Below are positions 1-8,911 of a stretch of 64,000 bases of DNA, piece after piece. The stretch lies in NCBI GenBank assembly GCA_015689745.1, contig WVSO01000001.1, positions 94,575 to 158,574 on the forward strand, given 5' to 3'. How positions within the stretch are numbered: the first letter of the stretch is position 1; every line of letters starts with the position of its first letter. Made by a program: the position numbers and the translations under genes. The notes beneath the pieces are model-generated. The model ran no database searches and was not told the origin of the DNA. It saw nothing but the letters and a program-made list of their open reading frames with translations. The stretch comes from Rhodobacterales bacterium HKCCSP123 (GTDB taxonomy: Bacteria; Pseudomonadota; Alphaproteobacteria; Rhodobacterales; Rhodobacteraceae).

Positions 1-1
1 G

Positions 2-481
2 CTCGTCTTCGGGCTGGAGCTGGCCGTCGCCATCGGGATGATCACCTTCGTGCTGAACTACATCCCCAATGTTGGCTCGATCGTGGCGACCGTCCTGGCG
101 ACCTTCGTGACCTACGTGCAACTGGGCGAACCCGCGCCGACGCTGGCCTTCTTCCTTGCCGTGGGGGTCATCCAGTTCGTCAACGGCAATGTCATCGACC
201 CCTGGCTCATGGGCCGCGCGCTGCGCCTGTCGACCTTCGGGATCATCGTCGCGCTGGCCTTCTGGGGGTCTGTCTGGGGTATCGCGGGGATGTTCCTGTC
301 CGTGCCCATCATGGTGGCGACGATGATCGTCTGCAGCCATGTGCCATGGCTTCGGTCAGTCGCCGTCCTTCTCTCGCGCGAGGGGTTGCCGGACCTCGAC
401 ACAGACCGCAACCGCCCGCTCGGACCAACGGCCATCATCGGCGAAGCGGTGACTCAGGACGCGCGCCGCCGCCGGGGTTAG
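2..481 (+). CDS. AI-2E family transporter, C-terminal part (partial)
   Basis: The gene enters from the left edge in frame from base 2, so its start is outside the window. About 159 residues remain. They are strongly hydrophobic and include the segment NYIPNVGSIVATVLATF, then GNVIDPWLMGRALRLS, which is typical of the conserved C-terminal half of the AI-2E/PerM family of multi-spanning inner-membrane proteins. Members are variously proposed to export autoinducer-2 or to be Na+/H+ antiporters, so the substrate here is unknown. The tail after the last membrane segment is basic and low in hydrophobicity. The stop overlaps the recQ stop on the other strand by 4 bp. Confidence 0.8.
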   Translation, partial: LVFGLELAVAIGMITFVLNYIPNVGSIVATVLATFVTYVQLGEPAPTLAFFLAVGVIQFVNGNVIDPWLMGRALRLSTFGIIVALAFWGSVWGIAGMFLSVPIMVATMIVCSHVPWLRSVAVLLSREGLPDLDTDRNRPLGPTAIIGEAVTQDARRRRG

Positions 482-2538
482 CCGGCCTCGCGCAGAACCT
501 CGAGGAAGGCGTCGCCGAACCGCTCGGCGTGGCGTTCCCCCAGAAGCCGGGTCAGCGTCGACAGGTCGCCCGGCTTCACCTCGGCCACCCTGGCGATCTG
601 GGACGAGGAACAGGTCATCGGCTTGTCCGTCCCCGTCTCGCCGCGCGCCAGGTCGGCCTGCACGGCAAGCAGCCGGTCATAGAGCGCGCCCGCGTCGCGC
701 CCCGCCAGCTTGCGGCGGGCGGGGTGCTGATCCTCGGGCTGGTCGCCCGTGATGACCGACAGGAAGGCCGCGCCGTATTTCTCAAGCTTTGTCGCCCCCA
801 CGCCGCCGATCCGCGCCATCGCGTCCAGCGTTTCCGGCCGCGTCTCGGCCATCTCGATCAGGGTCTTGTCGGTGAAGATGACATAGGCGGGCACCTTCGC
901 CGCCTCGGCCAGCGCGCGGCGCTTGGCCTTGAGGGCCGAGAGAAGCGGCGCGTCCTCCTCGCTGACCAGCATCTTGACCTGCGGGCGGCGCGGGGCCTTG
1001 GCGATGGTGTCGCGGCGAAGCGTGATCTCGGCCTCGCCGCGCAGGATGGGGCGCGCGGCCTCGGTCATCCTGAGCGCGCCATGCCGCGCCGGGTCGGGGC
1101 GGACGAGGTCATGGGCCGCCATCTGGCGGAACACCGCCTGCCAGCCGCGCTTGTCGAATTCCGTGCCGACGCCATAGGTCGGCAGCCGGTCATGGCCGCG
1201 CTGGCGGATCCGGTCGGTGTCGGTCCCCGTCAGGATGTCGATCAGATGCCCCGCGCCGAAGCTTTCGCCGGTGCGCAGGATCGCCGACAGCGCCTTGCGC
1301 ACCGGCGTGGTCGCGTCGAACACATCGGGCGGGTTGGCGCAGAGGTCGCAATTCCCGCAAGGTTCCGCCTGTTCGCCGAAATACCCAAGCAGCACCTGCC
1401 GCCGGCAGCCCAGCGCCTCGGCCAGCCCGAGAAGCGCGTTGAGCCTTGCGTGGTCGGCCTCCTTCCGCTCGGGCGGCGCGAGGCCCTCGTCGATCTGGGA
1501 CCGGCGGAACCGGATGTCGTCGGGGCCGAACAGCGTCAGCGTGTCGGCCGGCGCCCCGTCGCGGCCCGCGCGACCGATCTCCTGGTAATAGCCCTCGATC
1601 GACTTGGGCAGGTCGGCATGGGCGACCCAGCGGATATCGGGCTTGTCCACGCCCATGCCGAAGGCGATGGTCGCCACGACGATCAGCCCGTCCTCGGTGG
1701 CGAAACGCCCTTCGACGCTGCGGCGATCCTCGGCCTCCATCCCGCCGTGGTAGTGGCAGGCGACATGCCCGGCCTCGCGCAGGGCCTGCGCCAAGGTTTC
1801 GGTCTTGGCGCGGGTGCCGCAATAGACGATGCCCGACTGCCCCTTGCGGGCGGCGGCGAAGGACAGGATCTGTTGCCGGGGGTTCTGCTTGACCTCGAAG
1901 GCCAGCGCCAGGTTCGGCCGGTCGAAGCCGCGCAGGAAGCTTTCGGGCGGCTCCCCGTCGAACAGGCGTTCCACGATCTCGGCCCGCGTCTCGGCATCGG
2001 CCGTGGCGGTGAAGGCCGCAAGCGGCACGCCAAGCGACCGGCGGAGTTCCCCGATGCGCAGGTAATCGGGGCGGAAATCATGGCCCCACTGGCTGACGCA
2101 ATGCGCCTCGTCCACCGCGATCAGGCTGACGCCCGCGCGCTTCAGCATCCGTTCCGTGCCCGAGGACGCCAGCCGCTCGGGCGCGATGTAGAGAAGCTTG
2201 AGCGTCCCGTCCTCCAACGCCGTCCAGACGGCATCCGTTTCCTCGGGCGTGTTGCCGCTGGTCAGCGCGCCTGCGACCACGCCCGCCTCGCGCAGGCCCC
2301 GCACCTGGTCGCGCATCAGCGCGATGAGCGGCGAGATCACCACCGTCACCCCCTCGCGCATCAGCGCGGGCAGCTGGAAGCAGAGCGATTTGCCCCCACC
2401 CGTCGGCATGATGGCCAGGACGTTGCGCCCCCGCGCCACCGCCTCGACGATCTCGGCCTGGCCGGGGCGGAAGGCCGAGAATCCGAAGACGGAGGAAAGG
2501 AGGGCGGTCGCGTCCTGCATGGGGGCCTGTCGGGTCAC
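478..2538 (-). CDS. recQ: ATP-dependent DNA helicase RecQ
   Basis: This 686-residue protein is a 3'-5' superfamily 2 DNA helicase acting in recombination and fork repair. Walker A PTGGGKS is at residues 45-51 and the DEAH box (DEAHCVSQWGHDFRPDY) starts at 143. The helicase C-terminal motif VATIAFGMGVDKPDIRWV and arginine-finger segment QEIGRAGRDG are present. A zinc-binding Cys cluster (CxxxxxxxGYFGE..CGNCDLC) lies near residues 375-398, and an HRDC-like helical domain is near 530-600. Length fits the family. The first codon of the long frame is GTG (2538). An ATG six codons in (2520) is an alternative, and neither has a strong Shine-Dalgarno. Confidence 0.95.
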   Translation of the reverse strand: MTRQAPMQDATALLSSVFGFSAFRPGQAEIVEAVARGRNVLAIMPTGGGKSLCFQLPALMREGVTVVISPLIALMRDQVRGLREAGVVAGALTSGNTPEETDAVWTALEDGTLKLLYIAPERLASSGTERMLKRAGVSLIAVDEAHCVSQWGHDFRPDYLRIGELRRSLGVPLAAFTATADAETRAEIVERLFDGEPPESFLRGFDRPNLALAFEVKQNPRQQILSFAAARKGQSGIVYCGTRAKTETLAQALREAGHVACHYHGGMEAEDRRSVEGRFATEDGLIVVATIAFGMGVDKPDIRWVAHADLPKSIEGYYQEIGRAGRDGAPADTLTLFGPDDIRFRRSQIDEGLAPPERKEADHARLNALLGLAEALGCRRQVLLGYFGEQAEPCGNCDLCANPPDVFDATTPVRKALSAILRTGESFGAGHLIDILTGTDTDRIRQRGHDRLPTYGVGTEFDKRGWQAVFRQMAAHDLVRPDPARHGALRMTEAARPILRGEAEITLRRDTIAKAPRRPQVKMLVSEEDAPLLSALKAKRRALAEAAKVPAYVIFTDKTLIEMAETRPETLDAMARIGGVGATKLEKYGAAFLSVITGDQPEDQHPARRKLAGRDAGALYDRLLAVQADLARGETGTDKPMTCSSSQIARVAEVKPGDLSTLTRLLGERHAERFGDAFLEVLREAG

Positions 2539-2747
2539 TCTTTTTTTGCTCGATTTTTATGGACTCTCCCATGTTGAGAAGGCGTTAACAAGCCTTCCAC
2601 CGCCAGATCGGGGGCAAGGTGCGGGGACATCCACAAGATATTCCCCCCAGCGCCCCTCATTGCAGCGTCACGCTGCCCCATTACATGCAGGTCCCGCCCT
2701 CGATAGGCGGACCCGTGACCGACCTTTCGCCATGAAGGAGGGACGAC

Positions 2748-3812
2748 ATGACCCTTGCGAAGACCCTGACCGCGACCCTTTTCGGGATCACGCTGGCCAC
2801 CGCCGCACCCGCGCAGCAGGCCGAGCCGGAAGTGACGCTGCGTTTCCAGCACTTCGTCTCGCCCGCCAGCGCCAATCCCACGCATTTCATGCAGCCCTGG
2901 GCCGAAGCGATCGAGGAGCAGTCGGGCGGCCGCATCCGGGTCGAGATCTACCCGTTCATGCAGCTCGGCGGGTCCGCGCCCGATCAATACGACCTGATCC
3001 GCGACGGCGTGATCGACGGCGGCTGGGTCATCCCCGGCTACCAGGCCGGCCGCTTCCCCGAGGCCGAGGCGCTGGAACTGCCCTTCATGACGACGAAATC
3101 CGCCGAAGAGGCCAGCCGCGCGGCCTGGGCCTTCACGCAAGAGTTCCTGATGGACGATGTCGCCGATGTCCATGTCGTCGCCGCCCACATGCACGGGCGC
3201 GGGTTGATCCACCTGCAGGCCCCGCCGATCGAGGCCCTCGACGATTTCAACGGCCTGCGCCTGCGCGGCCCGTCGCGCGCCGCCACGCTTCTGCTGGAAC
3301 GGCTTGGCGCGACGCCTGTCGGGATGCCCGTGCCCGCCTTCCCCGAGGCGCTGTCGCGCGGGGTGGTCGATGGCGGCGTGATCACCTGGGAACAGGCGCC
3401 CTCGCTCCGGCTGGACGAACTGACCGAGAGCCACACCGACGTGGCGGGGGATCATTCGCTCTACAACCTCTATTTCCTCTGGGCGATGAACCGCGACAGC
3501 TACGAGGGGCTGCCCCCCGACCTGCGCGCGGTGATCGACGCGAATTCGGGCCTCATGGCCTCGGCCTGGGCGGGCCGGGCGCATGACATCGGCGACGCCG
3601 CGGGGCGGCTTGCGATGGAAGAGGCCGGCAACACGATTGCCGAGATGTCGCCCGAACTGACCGCCGAGATCGCGGCGCTGGGGGACCAGGTCATCGCCGA
3701 CTGGATCGTCGAGGCCGACGCCCGTGGTCTCGATGGCGCGGCACTGGTCGAGGCCGCCCGGAGGGCCGTTGCGGCGGAAACCGGCAGCGCGCCCGCGCCT
3801 TACACCGACTGA
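2748..3812 (+). CDS. TRAP transporter substrate-binding protein (DctP family)
   Basis: This is a periplasmic solute receptor of 354 residues, near the usual 330-360 for DctP/TAXI-type proteins. An N-terminal signal peptide (residues 1 to about 23, ending ATAAPAQQ) precedes a mature domain with VTLRFQHFVSP and a PFMQLGGSAPDQYDLIRDGVID segment typical of the DctP fold. A strong ribosome-binding site (GAAGGAGG) lies 9 bp before the ATG. TRAP receptors normally work with DctQ and DctM membrane subunits, often for carboxylates or sulfonates. No such genes are near, so this receptor is an orphan in the window and its ligand cannot be read from sequence. The 3' end overlaps the convergent HAD gene by 13 bp. 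Confidence 0.85.
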   Translation: MTLAKTLTATLFGITLATAAPAQQAEPEVTLRFQHFVSPASANPTHFMQPWAEAIEEQSGGRIRVEIYPFMQLGGSAPDQYDLIRDGVIDGGWVIPGYQAGRFPEAEALELPFMTTKSAEEASRAAWAFTQEFLMDDVADVHVVAAHMHGRGLIHLQAPPIEALDDFNGLRLRGPSRAATLLLERLGATPVGMPVPAFPEALSRGVVDGGVITWEQAPSLRLDELTESHTDVAGDHSLYNLYFLWAMNRDSYEGLPPDLRAVIDANSGLMASAWAGRAHDIGDAAGRLAMEEAGNTIAEMSPELTAEIAALGDQVIADWIVEADARGLDGAALVEAARRAVAAETGSAPAPYTD

Positions 3813-4465
3813 CCGGGCGCCAGCCCGATATGGGCCGCGACGGCATCCATGTGCCGGATGATCGTCGCGCCCTCGGCGCTCAGCCGGTCGGGATGGCCCT
3901 CGGGCACGTAGCCGAGACAGGCCATCCCGGCCCGCCGGGCGGCGATCGCACCGCTTGCGCTGTCCTCGATCACAAGGCAGCGGGACGGCTCGATTCCGTC
4001 CTCCGCGGCCGCGATCAGGAAAAGGTCCGGGTCGGGCTTGGACACGCCCAGGGCATGCGCCGAGTAGCGCCGCCCGTCGAAGCGCGGAGCAAGGCCGGTG
4101 GCGCCGAGCGTGATATCCATCTTCTCGTCGCTGCCGTTCGACGCGACGCAATAGGCGATGCCCGCCGCGTCCAGCGTATCCAGAAGCGCCGGGATACCCG
4201 CGATCACGTCGACGCCCGCGCGGAGCGCGTCATAGATCTCGGCGTAGATCAGGTCGATCCAGGTCCCGGGAAGATCCGCCCCCATCTTGCGGGCGGTATC
4301 GCGAACGGTGACCATGCTCCCGCCGATGAAGGTGGCCATGCACTGCTCCAGCGTCAGGGTCAGGCCGTGGCGCGCAAGGTTTGCAGCCAGCACGCGGTTC
4401 GAGACGACCTCGCTGTCTACCAGGACGCCGTCGCAATCGAAGATCACCAGGTCGGGCCGCATCAT
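3800..4465 (-). CDS. HAD-superfamily hydrolase (phosphatase/phosphoglucomutase-like)
   Basis: A 221-residue HAD hydrolase with the nucleophile motif FDCDGVLVDS (D10 and D12), a conserved VASNGSDEKM Ser/Asn segment, and KPDPDLFLIAA and VIEDSASG for the Lys and acidic motifs III and IV. This is the subfamily I set seen in phosphoglycolate phosphatase and beta-phosphoglucomutase. The exact phosphate ester is not predictable. The start is one of two adjacent ATGs (4465 or 4462) at the rsmD stop (ATGATG overlap), which indicates translational coupling with rsmD. The longer in-frame extension upstream lies inside rsmD and is not used. Confidence 0.85.
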   Translation of the reverse strand: MMRPDLVIFDCDGVLVDSEVVSNRVLAANLARHGLTLTLEQCMATFIGGSMVTVRDTARKMGADLPGTWIDLIYAEIYDALRAGVDVIAGIPALLDTLDAAGIAYCVASNGSDEKMDITLGATGLAPRFDGRRYSAHALGVSKPDPDLFLIAAAEDGIEPSRCLVIEDSASGAIAARRAGMACLGYVPEGHPDRLSAEGATIIRHMDAVAAHIGLAPGQSV

Positions 4466-5028
4466 GTCGCCTCGTGTCGCAAAAGGGTGATGACCGTGCC
4501 GCCATAGCTGCGCTGATCGAGCAGGGCCAGACCCGGCGGCGGCAGGGGTGGGGCGCTCTCTTCCCAGACCACCAGCGCGCCGGGCGCGATCCAGCCGCCC
4601 CGAAGCGCCGAGGCCAGCGCACGCTCGCCAAGGCCGCGTCCGTAGGGCGGATCGAGGAACACGAGGTCGAAGCCCGACCCCTTCACCAGCCCAAGGTCGG
4701 TGGCGTCGCGGCGGAAGATCTTGGTGACGCCCTGCGCCGCGCAAAGCCCGACGTTCTCGCGCAGTAGCGCCCGCGCCGCCGTTCCGTCATCGACGAAGGT
4801 CACATGCGCCGCGCCGCGGCTCAGCGCCTCGAGCCCCAGCGCGCCCGTCCCCGCAAACAGGTCGAGCACCCGCTTGCCCGTGATCGGGTCGCCATGCTTG
4901 CCGCTGGTGATGACGTTGAACAAGCTCTCGCGCACCCGGTCGGTCGTGGGGCGCAGATGCGCCGCTGCATCGCCCGCGCCCACCTCGGCAAGCGTCTTGC
5001 CCCGCAACCGTCCGGCAACGATCCTCAC
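4462..5028 (-). CDS. rsmD: 16S rRNA (guanine(966)-N(2))-methyltransferase RsmD
   Basis: RsmD methylates G966 of 16S rRNA on the assembled small subunit using SAM. The 188-residue protein shows the family start MRIVAGRLRGKTL, the RPTTDRVRESLFN block (26-38), the SAM motif DLFAGTGALGLEALSRG (56-72) and the N-methyltransferase motif LDPPYG (125-130). Length is normal. It is followed without a gap by the HAD phosphatase on the same strand, and the flavoprotein gene ends 6 bp upstream of its start, so the three minus-strand genes are probably co-transcribed. Confidence 0.95.
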   Translation of the reverse strand: MRIVAGRLRGKTLAEVGAGDAAAHLRPTTDRVRESLFNVITSGKHGDPITGKRVLDLFAGTGALGLEALSRGAAHVTFVDDGTAARALLRENVGLCAAQGVTKIFRRDATDLGLVKGSGFDLVFLDPPYGRGLGERALASALRGGWIAPGALVVWEESAPPLPPPGLALLDQRSYGGTVITLLRHEAT

Positions 5029-5034
5029 GGGCGC

Positions 5035-6252
5035 CTAACCCTTCAACAGGGGTTTGAGGTCGGCCTCGGGATCGCCCACCATCTCGGGCGCCGGCGATTT
5101 GCCCGCCTCGATCAGGCGCTTGCCGATCATGTACCCGCGCGGATCGTTCATCGCGTCGACGGCCAGCAGCGTCTCGCCCTTGTAATACCAATGCGACCGG
5201 GCAGGGCCACCGTCGCGGACGACGACGCGGTCGTAGCCGGCGTTCAGCCCCGCGATCTGCAGTTTCACGTCGTACTGATCCGACCAGAACCATGGATGAG
5301 GAACGTAATCCTCGCCCGCGCCGAGTATGTTCCTCGCCACGGTCTCGGCCTGATCGATGGCGTTCGGCACGCTCTCGAGCCTGATGCGCCCGCCACGGTA
5401 GGGAAAGCTCGTGCAATCCCCTGCCGCCCAGATGGCCGGGTCACTGGTGCGCCCCCGTGCATCCACCGCGATGCCGTTCTCGACCGCGAGGCCAGCGGCC
5501 TCGGCGAGCGCCGTCGCGGGCGTGATGCCGATGCCGACGATCACCATGTCGAAAGGATGCTCCGTCGCGTCCGAGAAGATCGCGCCGGTGACACGCCCGT
5601 CCACGCCGACAAGGCAGGTGAGGCCGACCCCTTCGCGGATATCGACACTGTGCGACTTGTGCAGAGCGCGGAAGAAATCCGATGTCTCGGCGCAGGCGAC
5701 GCGTTGCAGGATGCGGTCGGCCATCTCGATCAGCGTCACCTCCATGCCCCTCTTGCGGGCGACGGCGGCGGCCTCGAGCCCGATATAGCCGCCCCCCACG
5801 ATCAGCGCACGGCGGCCGGGCTGCATGCCCGGTTCCATCGCGTCCACGTCGCGCAGCGTACGGACCAGGTGGACGCCGTTCAGGTCTCCGCCGATCGTCG
5901 CCGGCAGCCGCCGCGGAACAGAGCCGGTCGCAAGCACGAGCGCGTCGTAGGGATAGGCGGTGCCCCCCGCGGCAACCTGCTTTTCCGCCCGGTCGATCGC
6001 GGTCACGCGGGTGTCGAGGACCAGATCGATCCCGTTCTCGGGATAATAGCCTTCGGAGCGGAGATAGAGACGTTCCAGCGCCATCTCGCCCAGGAGGTAG
6101 CCCTTGGACAGCGGCGGGCGCTGGTAGGGCGGCGCGTGTTCCTCGCCGATCAGGGTGATCGCGCCGGTGAACCCCTCGTTCCGCAGCTTCGCCACGCAGG
6201 AAGCGCCGGCCTGCCCCGCACCGATCACAACGATCCTGTCCATCGCATTCAC
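5035..6252 (-). CDS. FAD-dependent NAD(P)H:ferredoxin reductase-like oxidoreductase
   Basis: This 405-residue flavoprotein resembles putidaredoxin, rhodocoxin and dioxygenase ferredoxin reductases. The FAD-binding Rossmann motif GAGQAG is at residues 11-16, the class-typical PPYQRPPLSKGYL at 41-53, the NAD(P)H motif VGGGYIGLEAA at 152-162 and the second FAD motif AAGDC near 282. Such enzymes pass electrons from NADH to a 2Fe-2S ferredoxin that feeds a P450 or oxygenase. No ferredoxin, P450 or oxygenase gene is near, so the partner must be elsewhere. The start could be M1 or M4. It is divergent from the peroxiredoxin pair, with about 76 bp shared as promoter space. Confidence 0.85.
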   Translation of the reverse strand: MNAMDRIVVIGAGQAGASCVAKLRNEGFTGAITLIGEEHAPPYQRPPLSKGYLLGEMALERLYLRSEGYYPENGIDLVLDTRVTAIDRAEKQVAAGGTAYPYDALVLATGSVPRRLPATIGGDLNGVHLVRTLRDVDAMEPGMQPGRRALIVGGGYIGLEAAAVARKRGMEVTLIEMADRILQRVACAETSDFFRALHKSHSVDIREGVGLTCLVGVDGRVTGAIFSDATEHPFDMVIVGIGITPATALAEAAGLAVENGIAVDARGRTSDPAIWAAGDCTSFPYRGGRIRLESVPNAIDQAETVARNILGAGEDYVPHPWFWSDQYDVKLQIAGLNAGYDRVVVRDGGPARSHWYYKGETLLAVDAMNDPRGYMIGKRLIEAGKSPAPEMVGDPEADLKPLLKG

Positions 6253-6328
6253 CTTTCGCGTTGGCCGCCAGTCCCGCGGACCCTATATGGCGTGCGAACG
6301 GATACACAAGCCAAGGGGACCCCCAAAG

Positions 6329-6814
6329 ATGACCATTTCCGTCGGCGACAGATTTCCCGATGCGCAGCTCTCGATCCTGGCAGAGGACGGCCCGAAGCTC
6401 CTGGGCCTGTCCGATTACGTGGCGGGCCGCAAGGTGATCGTGTTCGGCCTGCCCGGTGCCTTTACCGGCCCCTGCAGCACGGCGCATGTGCCGAGCTTCA
6501 TCCGCACGGCCGAAGCCTTCAAGGAGAAGGGCATCGACGAGATCATCTGCATCGCGGTCAACGATCCCTTCGTCCTGAAGGCATGGGGGGAAGCCACCGG
6601 CGCGACGGCGGCCGGCATCACCATGCTCGGCGATGCCGAGGGCAAGCTGACCCATGCCCTGAAGATGGAATTCACCGCCCCGCAGATCGGCCTGATCGGG
6701 CGGTCGAACCGTTATGCCGTGGTGCTGGATGACGGTGTCGTCACCCATGCCAATGTCGACGAGCCCGGCGTCTGCGACATCTCGAAGGGCGAACAGCTGC
6801 TGGAGACGATGTGA
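6329..6814 (+). CDS. Peroxiredoxin, Prx5/AHP1 type (first of tandem pair)
   Basis: A 161-residue thiol peroxidase of the atypical 2-Cys Prx5 class, which reduces H2O2 and organic hydroperoxides in the cytoplasm. The peroxidatic Cys is C49 in PGAFTGPCS. Family motifs VAVNDPFVLKAWG and ITMLGDAEG follow. A second Cys near residue 149 (GVCDIS) is placed where a resolving Cys could act. The start is the ATG before TISVGDRFPDAQL; a longer upstream extension exists but lacks family similarity. The next gene begins at its stop, and the two proteins are clearly paralogous, so this is a tandem duplication. Confidence 0.9.
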   Translation: MTISVGDRFPDAQLSILAEDGPKLLGLSDYVAGRKVIVFGLPGAFTGPCSTAHVPSFIRTAEAFKEKGIDEIICIAVNDPFVLKAWGEATGATAAGITMLGDAEGKLTHALKMEFTAPQIGLIGRSNRYAVVLDDGVVTHANVDEPGVCDISKGEQLLETM

Positions 6815-6816
6815 CC

Positions 6817-7308
6817 ATGGCCAAGGTCGTCTCTGTCGGGGACAAGCTGCCGGACGCACGGTTTCAGGTGATGGGGCCCGACGGCCCTTCCGAGATCCAC
6901 CTGGGAGAGCGGATCGCCGGGCAGCGCGTGGTGATCGTGGGGGTGCCGGGCGCCTTCACGCCCACCTGCGACGGCAAGCACCTGCCGAGCTTCGTGCGCA
7001 CCAAGCCTCAGTTCGACGCCAAGGGCATCGACGAGATCTTCTGCGTGTCGGTCAACGACGCGCATGTCATGCGGCTGTGGGGCGAGACGACGGGCGCAAC
7101 GGCGGCCGGCATCACCATGCTGGCCGATGGCGACGCCGGCTTCACCAAGGCGCTGGGTCTGAACTTCGACAAGCCGGAGGTCGGCTTCTACGATCGCTCG
7201 CGGCGCTATGCCCTGGTGGCCGAGGATGGTGTGGTCACGGTCCTCCAACTCGAGAAGCCCGGCGAGTGTGCCATCTCGACCGGCGAGGCACTTCTCGACG
7301 TGATCTGA
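6817..7308 (+). CDS. Peroxiredoxin, Prx5/AHP1 type (second of tandem pair)
   Basis: The second Prx5-type peroxiredoxin has 163 residues from the ATG at 6817. A GTG at 6811 overlapping the previous stop is an alternative, with GGAG five bases before it. The peroxidatic Cys is C51 in PGAFTPTCDGKHLPSF, the canonical Prx5 form, and a second Cys (GECAIS) is near 151. It resembles the upstream copy throughout, but the region around the active Cys differs (TPTCDG against TGPCST), which suggests that substrate range or reductant has diverged. The two are translationally coupled. They likely act together in peroxide defence beside the divergent flavoprotein. Confidence 0.9.
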   Translation: MAKVVSVGDKLPDARFQVMGPDGPSEIHLGERIAGQRVVIVGVPGAFTPTCDGKHLPSFVRTKPQFDAKGIDEIFCVSVNDAHVMRLWGETTGATAAGITMLADGDAGFTKALGLNFDKPEVGFYDRSRRYALVAEDGVVTVLQLEKPGECAISTGEALLDVI

Positions 7309-7362
7309 AGCGGCAGGCGGACCGCGCCCCCCCGGGGGGCCCGGCCGCAGTCCGGCCCAAGC

Positions 7363-7662
7363 TCAGCCCGCCAGCCGGTCCATCTTGGACGCCATCGCCA
7401 CGTCGAGATTGCTCAGACCGCCGACGTCATGGGTGGCGAGGGTCACCTCGACCGTCTTGTAGACGTTGAACCACTCGGGGTGATGGTTCATGTGCTCGGC
7501 CACCATTGCCACCCGCGTCATCCAGCCGAACGCTTCGTTGAAATCACCGAAGACGAAGCGCTTGGTGATCGCCTCTCGCCCCTCGGCCATGGCCCAGCCA
7601 TGCTCGGCCAGCGCTGCGACGGCCTTGTCGAGGTCCGCCCCCTCCAGCTTGTGCGCCTGCAT
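7363..7662 (-). CDS. phhB: 4a-hydroxytetrahydrobiopterin dehydratase (pterin-4a-carbinolamine dehydratase)
   Basis: A 99-residue protein of the PCD/DCoH family, which regenerates tetrahydropterin cofactor by dehydrating the 4a-carbinolamine. The conserved signature [13 protein letters not shown] (56-68) with the active-site histidines, followed by [12 protein letters not shown], is clear. Length is normal. The ATG overlaps the upstream acetyltransferase-like gene by one base (TGATG), so the two are coupled. No phenylalanine hydroxylase is visible in the window, and many alphaproteobacteria carry this gene alone. Confidence 0.93.
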   Translation of the reverse strand: MQAHKLEGADLDKAVAALAEHGWAMAEGREAITKRFVFGDFNEAFGWMTRVAMVAEHMNHHPEWFNVYKTVEVTLATHDVGGLSNLDVAMASKMDRLAG

Positions 7663-8858
7663 CAGTCCTGCTCCTCCACCTGTGTCCGTTTAAAGGGCCC
7701 GTAGCCCGTCATCACCTCGATCTCCTCGTCCACCGCCTCGCGCTCGGCCTCGAGGTAGCGCGCGATCGCTTGCGCGAAGCCCGCGTCGCGAACCCAGTGC
7801 AGCGACTGGGTCTGCACCGGCATGTAGCCGCGCGCGAGCTTGTGCATGCCCTGCGCGCCCGCCTCGACACGCGACAGGCCGTGGGCGATGGCGAAGTCGA
7901 TCGCCTTATAGTAGCACAGTTCGAAATGCAGGCAGGGGTGATGCTCGGTGCAGCCCCAGTAACGGCCATACAGCACGTCGCGCCCGATGAAATTCAGCGC
8001 ACCCGCCACGGGCTGCCCGTCGCGCAGGGCCAGCACCAATAGCATGTCGTCGCGCAGCCGGTCATGGGCGAGGTCGAAGAAGGACCGCGTGAGATAGGGC
8101 TGCCCCCATTTCCGCGCGCCGGTGTCCTGGTAGAAGACCCAGAAGGCATCCCAATGTTCGGGTTTGATCTGATCGCCCGTCAAGGCGACGATCTCGCCGC
8201 CGAAACCCTGCGCCTCGGCGCGTTCCTTGCGGATGTTCTTGCGCTTGCGCGAACTGAGCGAGGCAAGGAAGCCGTCGAAATCGGCGTAGCCGTCGTTCTC
8301 CCAGTGGAACTGCTGGCTGGCGCGGGCCATCAGGCCCATCTGCGCGCCGGCCTCGGCCTCCTCCTCGGTGCAGAAGGTGATGTGAAGCGAGCTCAGGTCG
8401 TTCTCGTCGGCCAGCTGCACCGCACCCTGCACCAGCGCGGCCATCCCCGTCTCGCGCCAGCCGGGGCGCGTCAGGAAGCGCCGCCCGGTGGCAGGCGTGA
8501 AGGGCACGGCCATCTGCAGCTTCGGGTAATAGCGCCCGCCCGCGCGCTCGTAGGCATGGGCCCAGTTGTGGTCGAAGATGTATTCGCCCTGGCTGTGCCC
8601 CTTGGCATAGAGCGGGGCTACGGCAATCACCTGCCCCTCGGCGCGGGCCACGAGGTGACGGGGCGCCCAGCCGGTGCCGGTCCCGACCGAGCGCGATTGT
8701 TCAAGCGCCCAAAGGAAGCGGTGCGTCGTGAAGGGATCGCCGGGCCGACCGCCGTCCGACGCCTCGGGGCAGGCACAGGCATCCCAGTCGGCGGCGTCGA
8801 TTTGCGCGAGCGACGACAGGACCTCGATCTCGATGGGTTGGCTTCCGTCCACGGGCAT
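7662..8858 (-). CDS. FemAB/GNAT-like protein (COG3146-type, peptidoglycan biosynthesis/recognition)
   Basis: A 398-residue protein of the family often annotated as GNAT N-acetyltransferase or peptidogalycan biosynthesis/recognition protein (former DUF482). Recognisable parts are [14 protein letters not shown] at the N terminus, [17 protein letters not shown] in the middle and [19 protein letters not shown] with [16 protein letters not shown] towards the C terminus. Members have two GNAT-like folds like FemX aminoacyl transferases, but the true substrate is unknown. The start at 8858 ([13 protein letters not shown]) was chosen because the longer frame runs into the GDPD gene. It is coupled to phhB downstream. 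Confidence 0.8.
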   Translation of the reverse strand: MPVDGSQPIEIEVLSSLAQIDAADWDACACPEASDGGRPGDPFTTHRFLWALEQSRSVGTGTGWAPRHLVARAEGQVIAVAPLYAKGHSQGEYIFDHNWAHAYERAGGRYYPKLQMAVPFTPATGRRFLTRPGWRETGMAALVQGAVQLADENDLSSLHITFCTEEEAEAGAQMGLMARASQQFHWENDGYADFDGFLASLSSRKRKNIRKERAEAQGFGGEIVALTGDQIKPEHWDAFWVFYQDTGARKWGQPYLTRSFFDLAHDRLRDDMLLVLALRDGQPVAGALNFIGRDVLYGRYWGCTEHHPCLHFELCYYKAIDFAIAHGLSRVEAGAQGMHKLARGYMPVQTQSLHWVRDAGFAQAIARYLEAEREAVDEEIEVMTGYGPFKRTQVEEQD

Positions 8859-8911
8859 GCCTCCGGCCTCTGCATGGGACGCCGCACCAGATGGGTCGGC
8901 TGCGGGCCGCG

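Noticed and set aside
346..2577. A 743-residue plus-strand frame opposite recQ
   Set aside because: recQ on the other strand has all helicase motifs; this frame is Arg/Gly-rich shadow sequence.
7328..7339. CCCCCCGGGGGG as a terminator between peroxiredoxin and phhB
   Set aside because: It has no loop and no T-run on either side; it is probably just GC-rich sequence, though convergent genes meet here.
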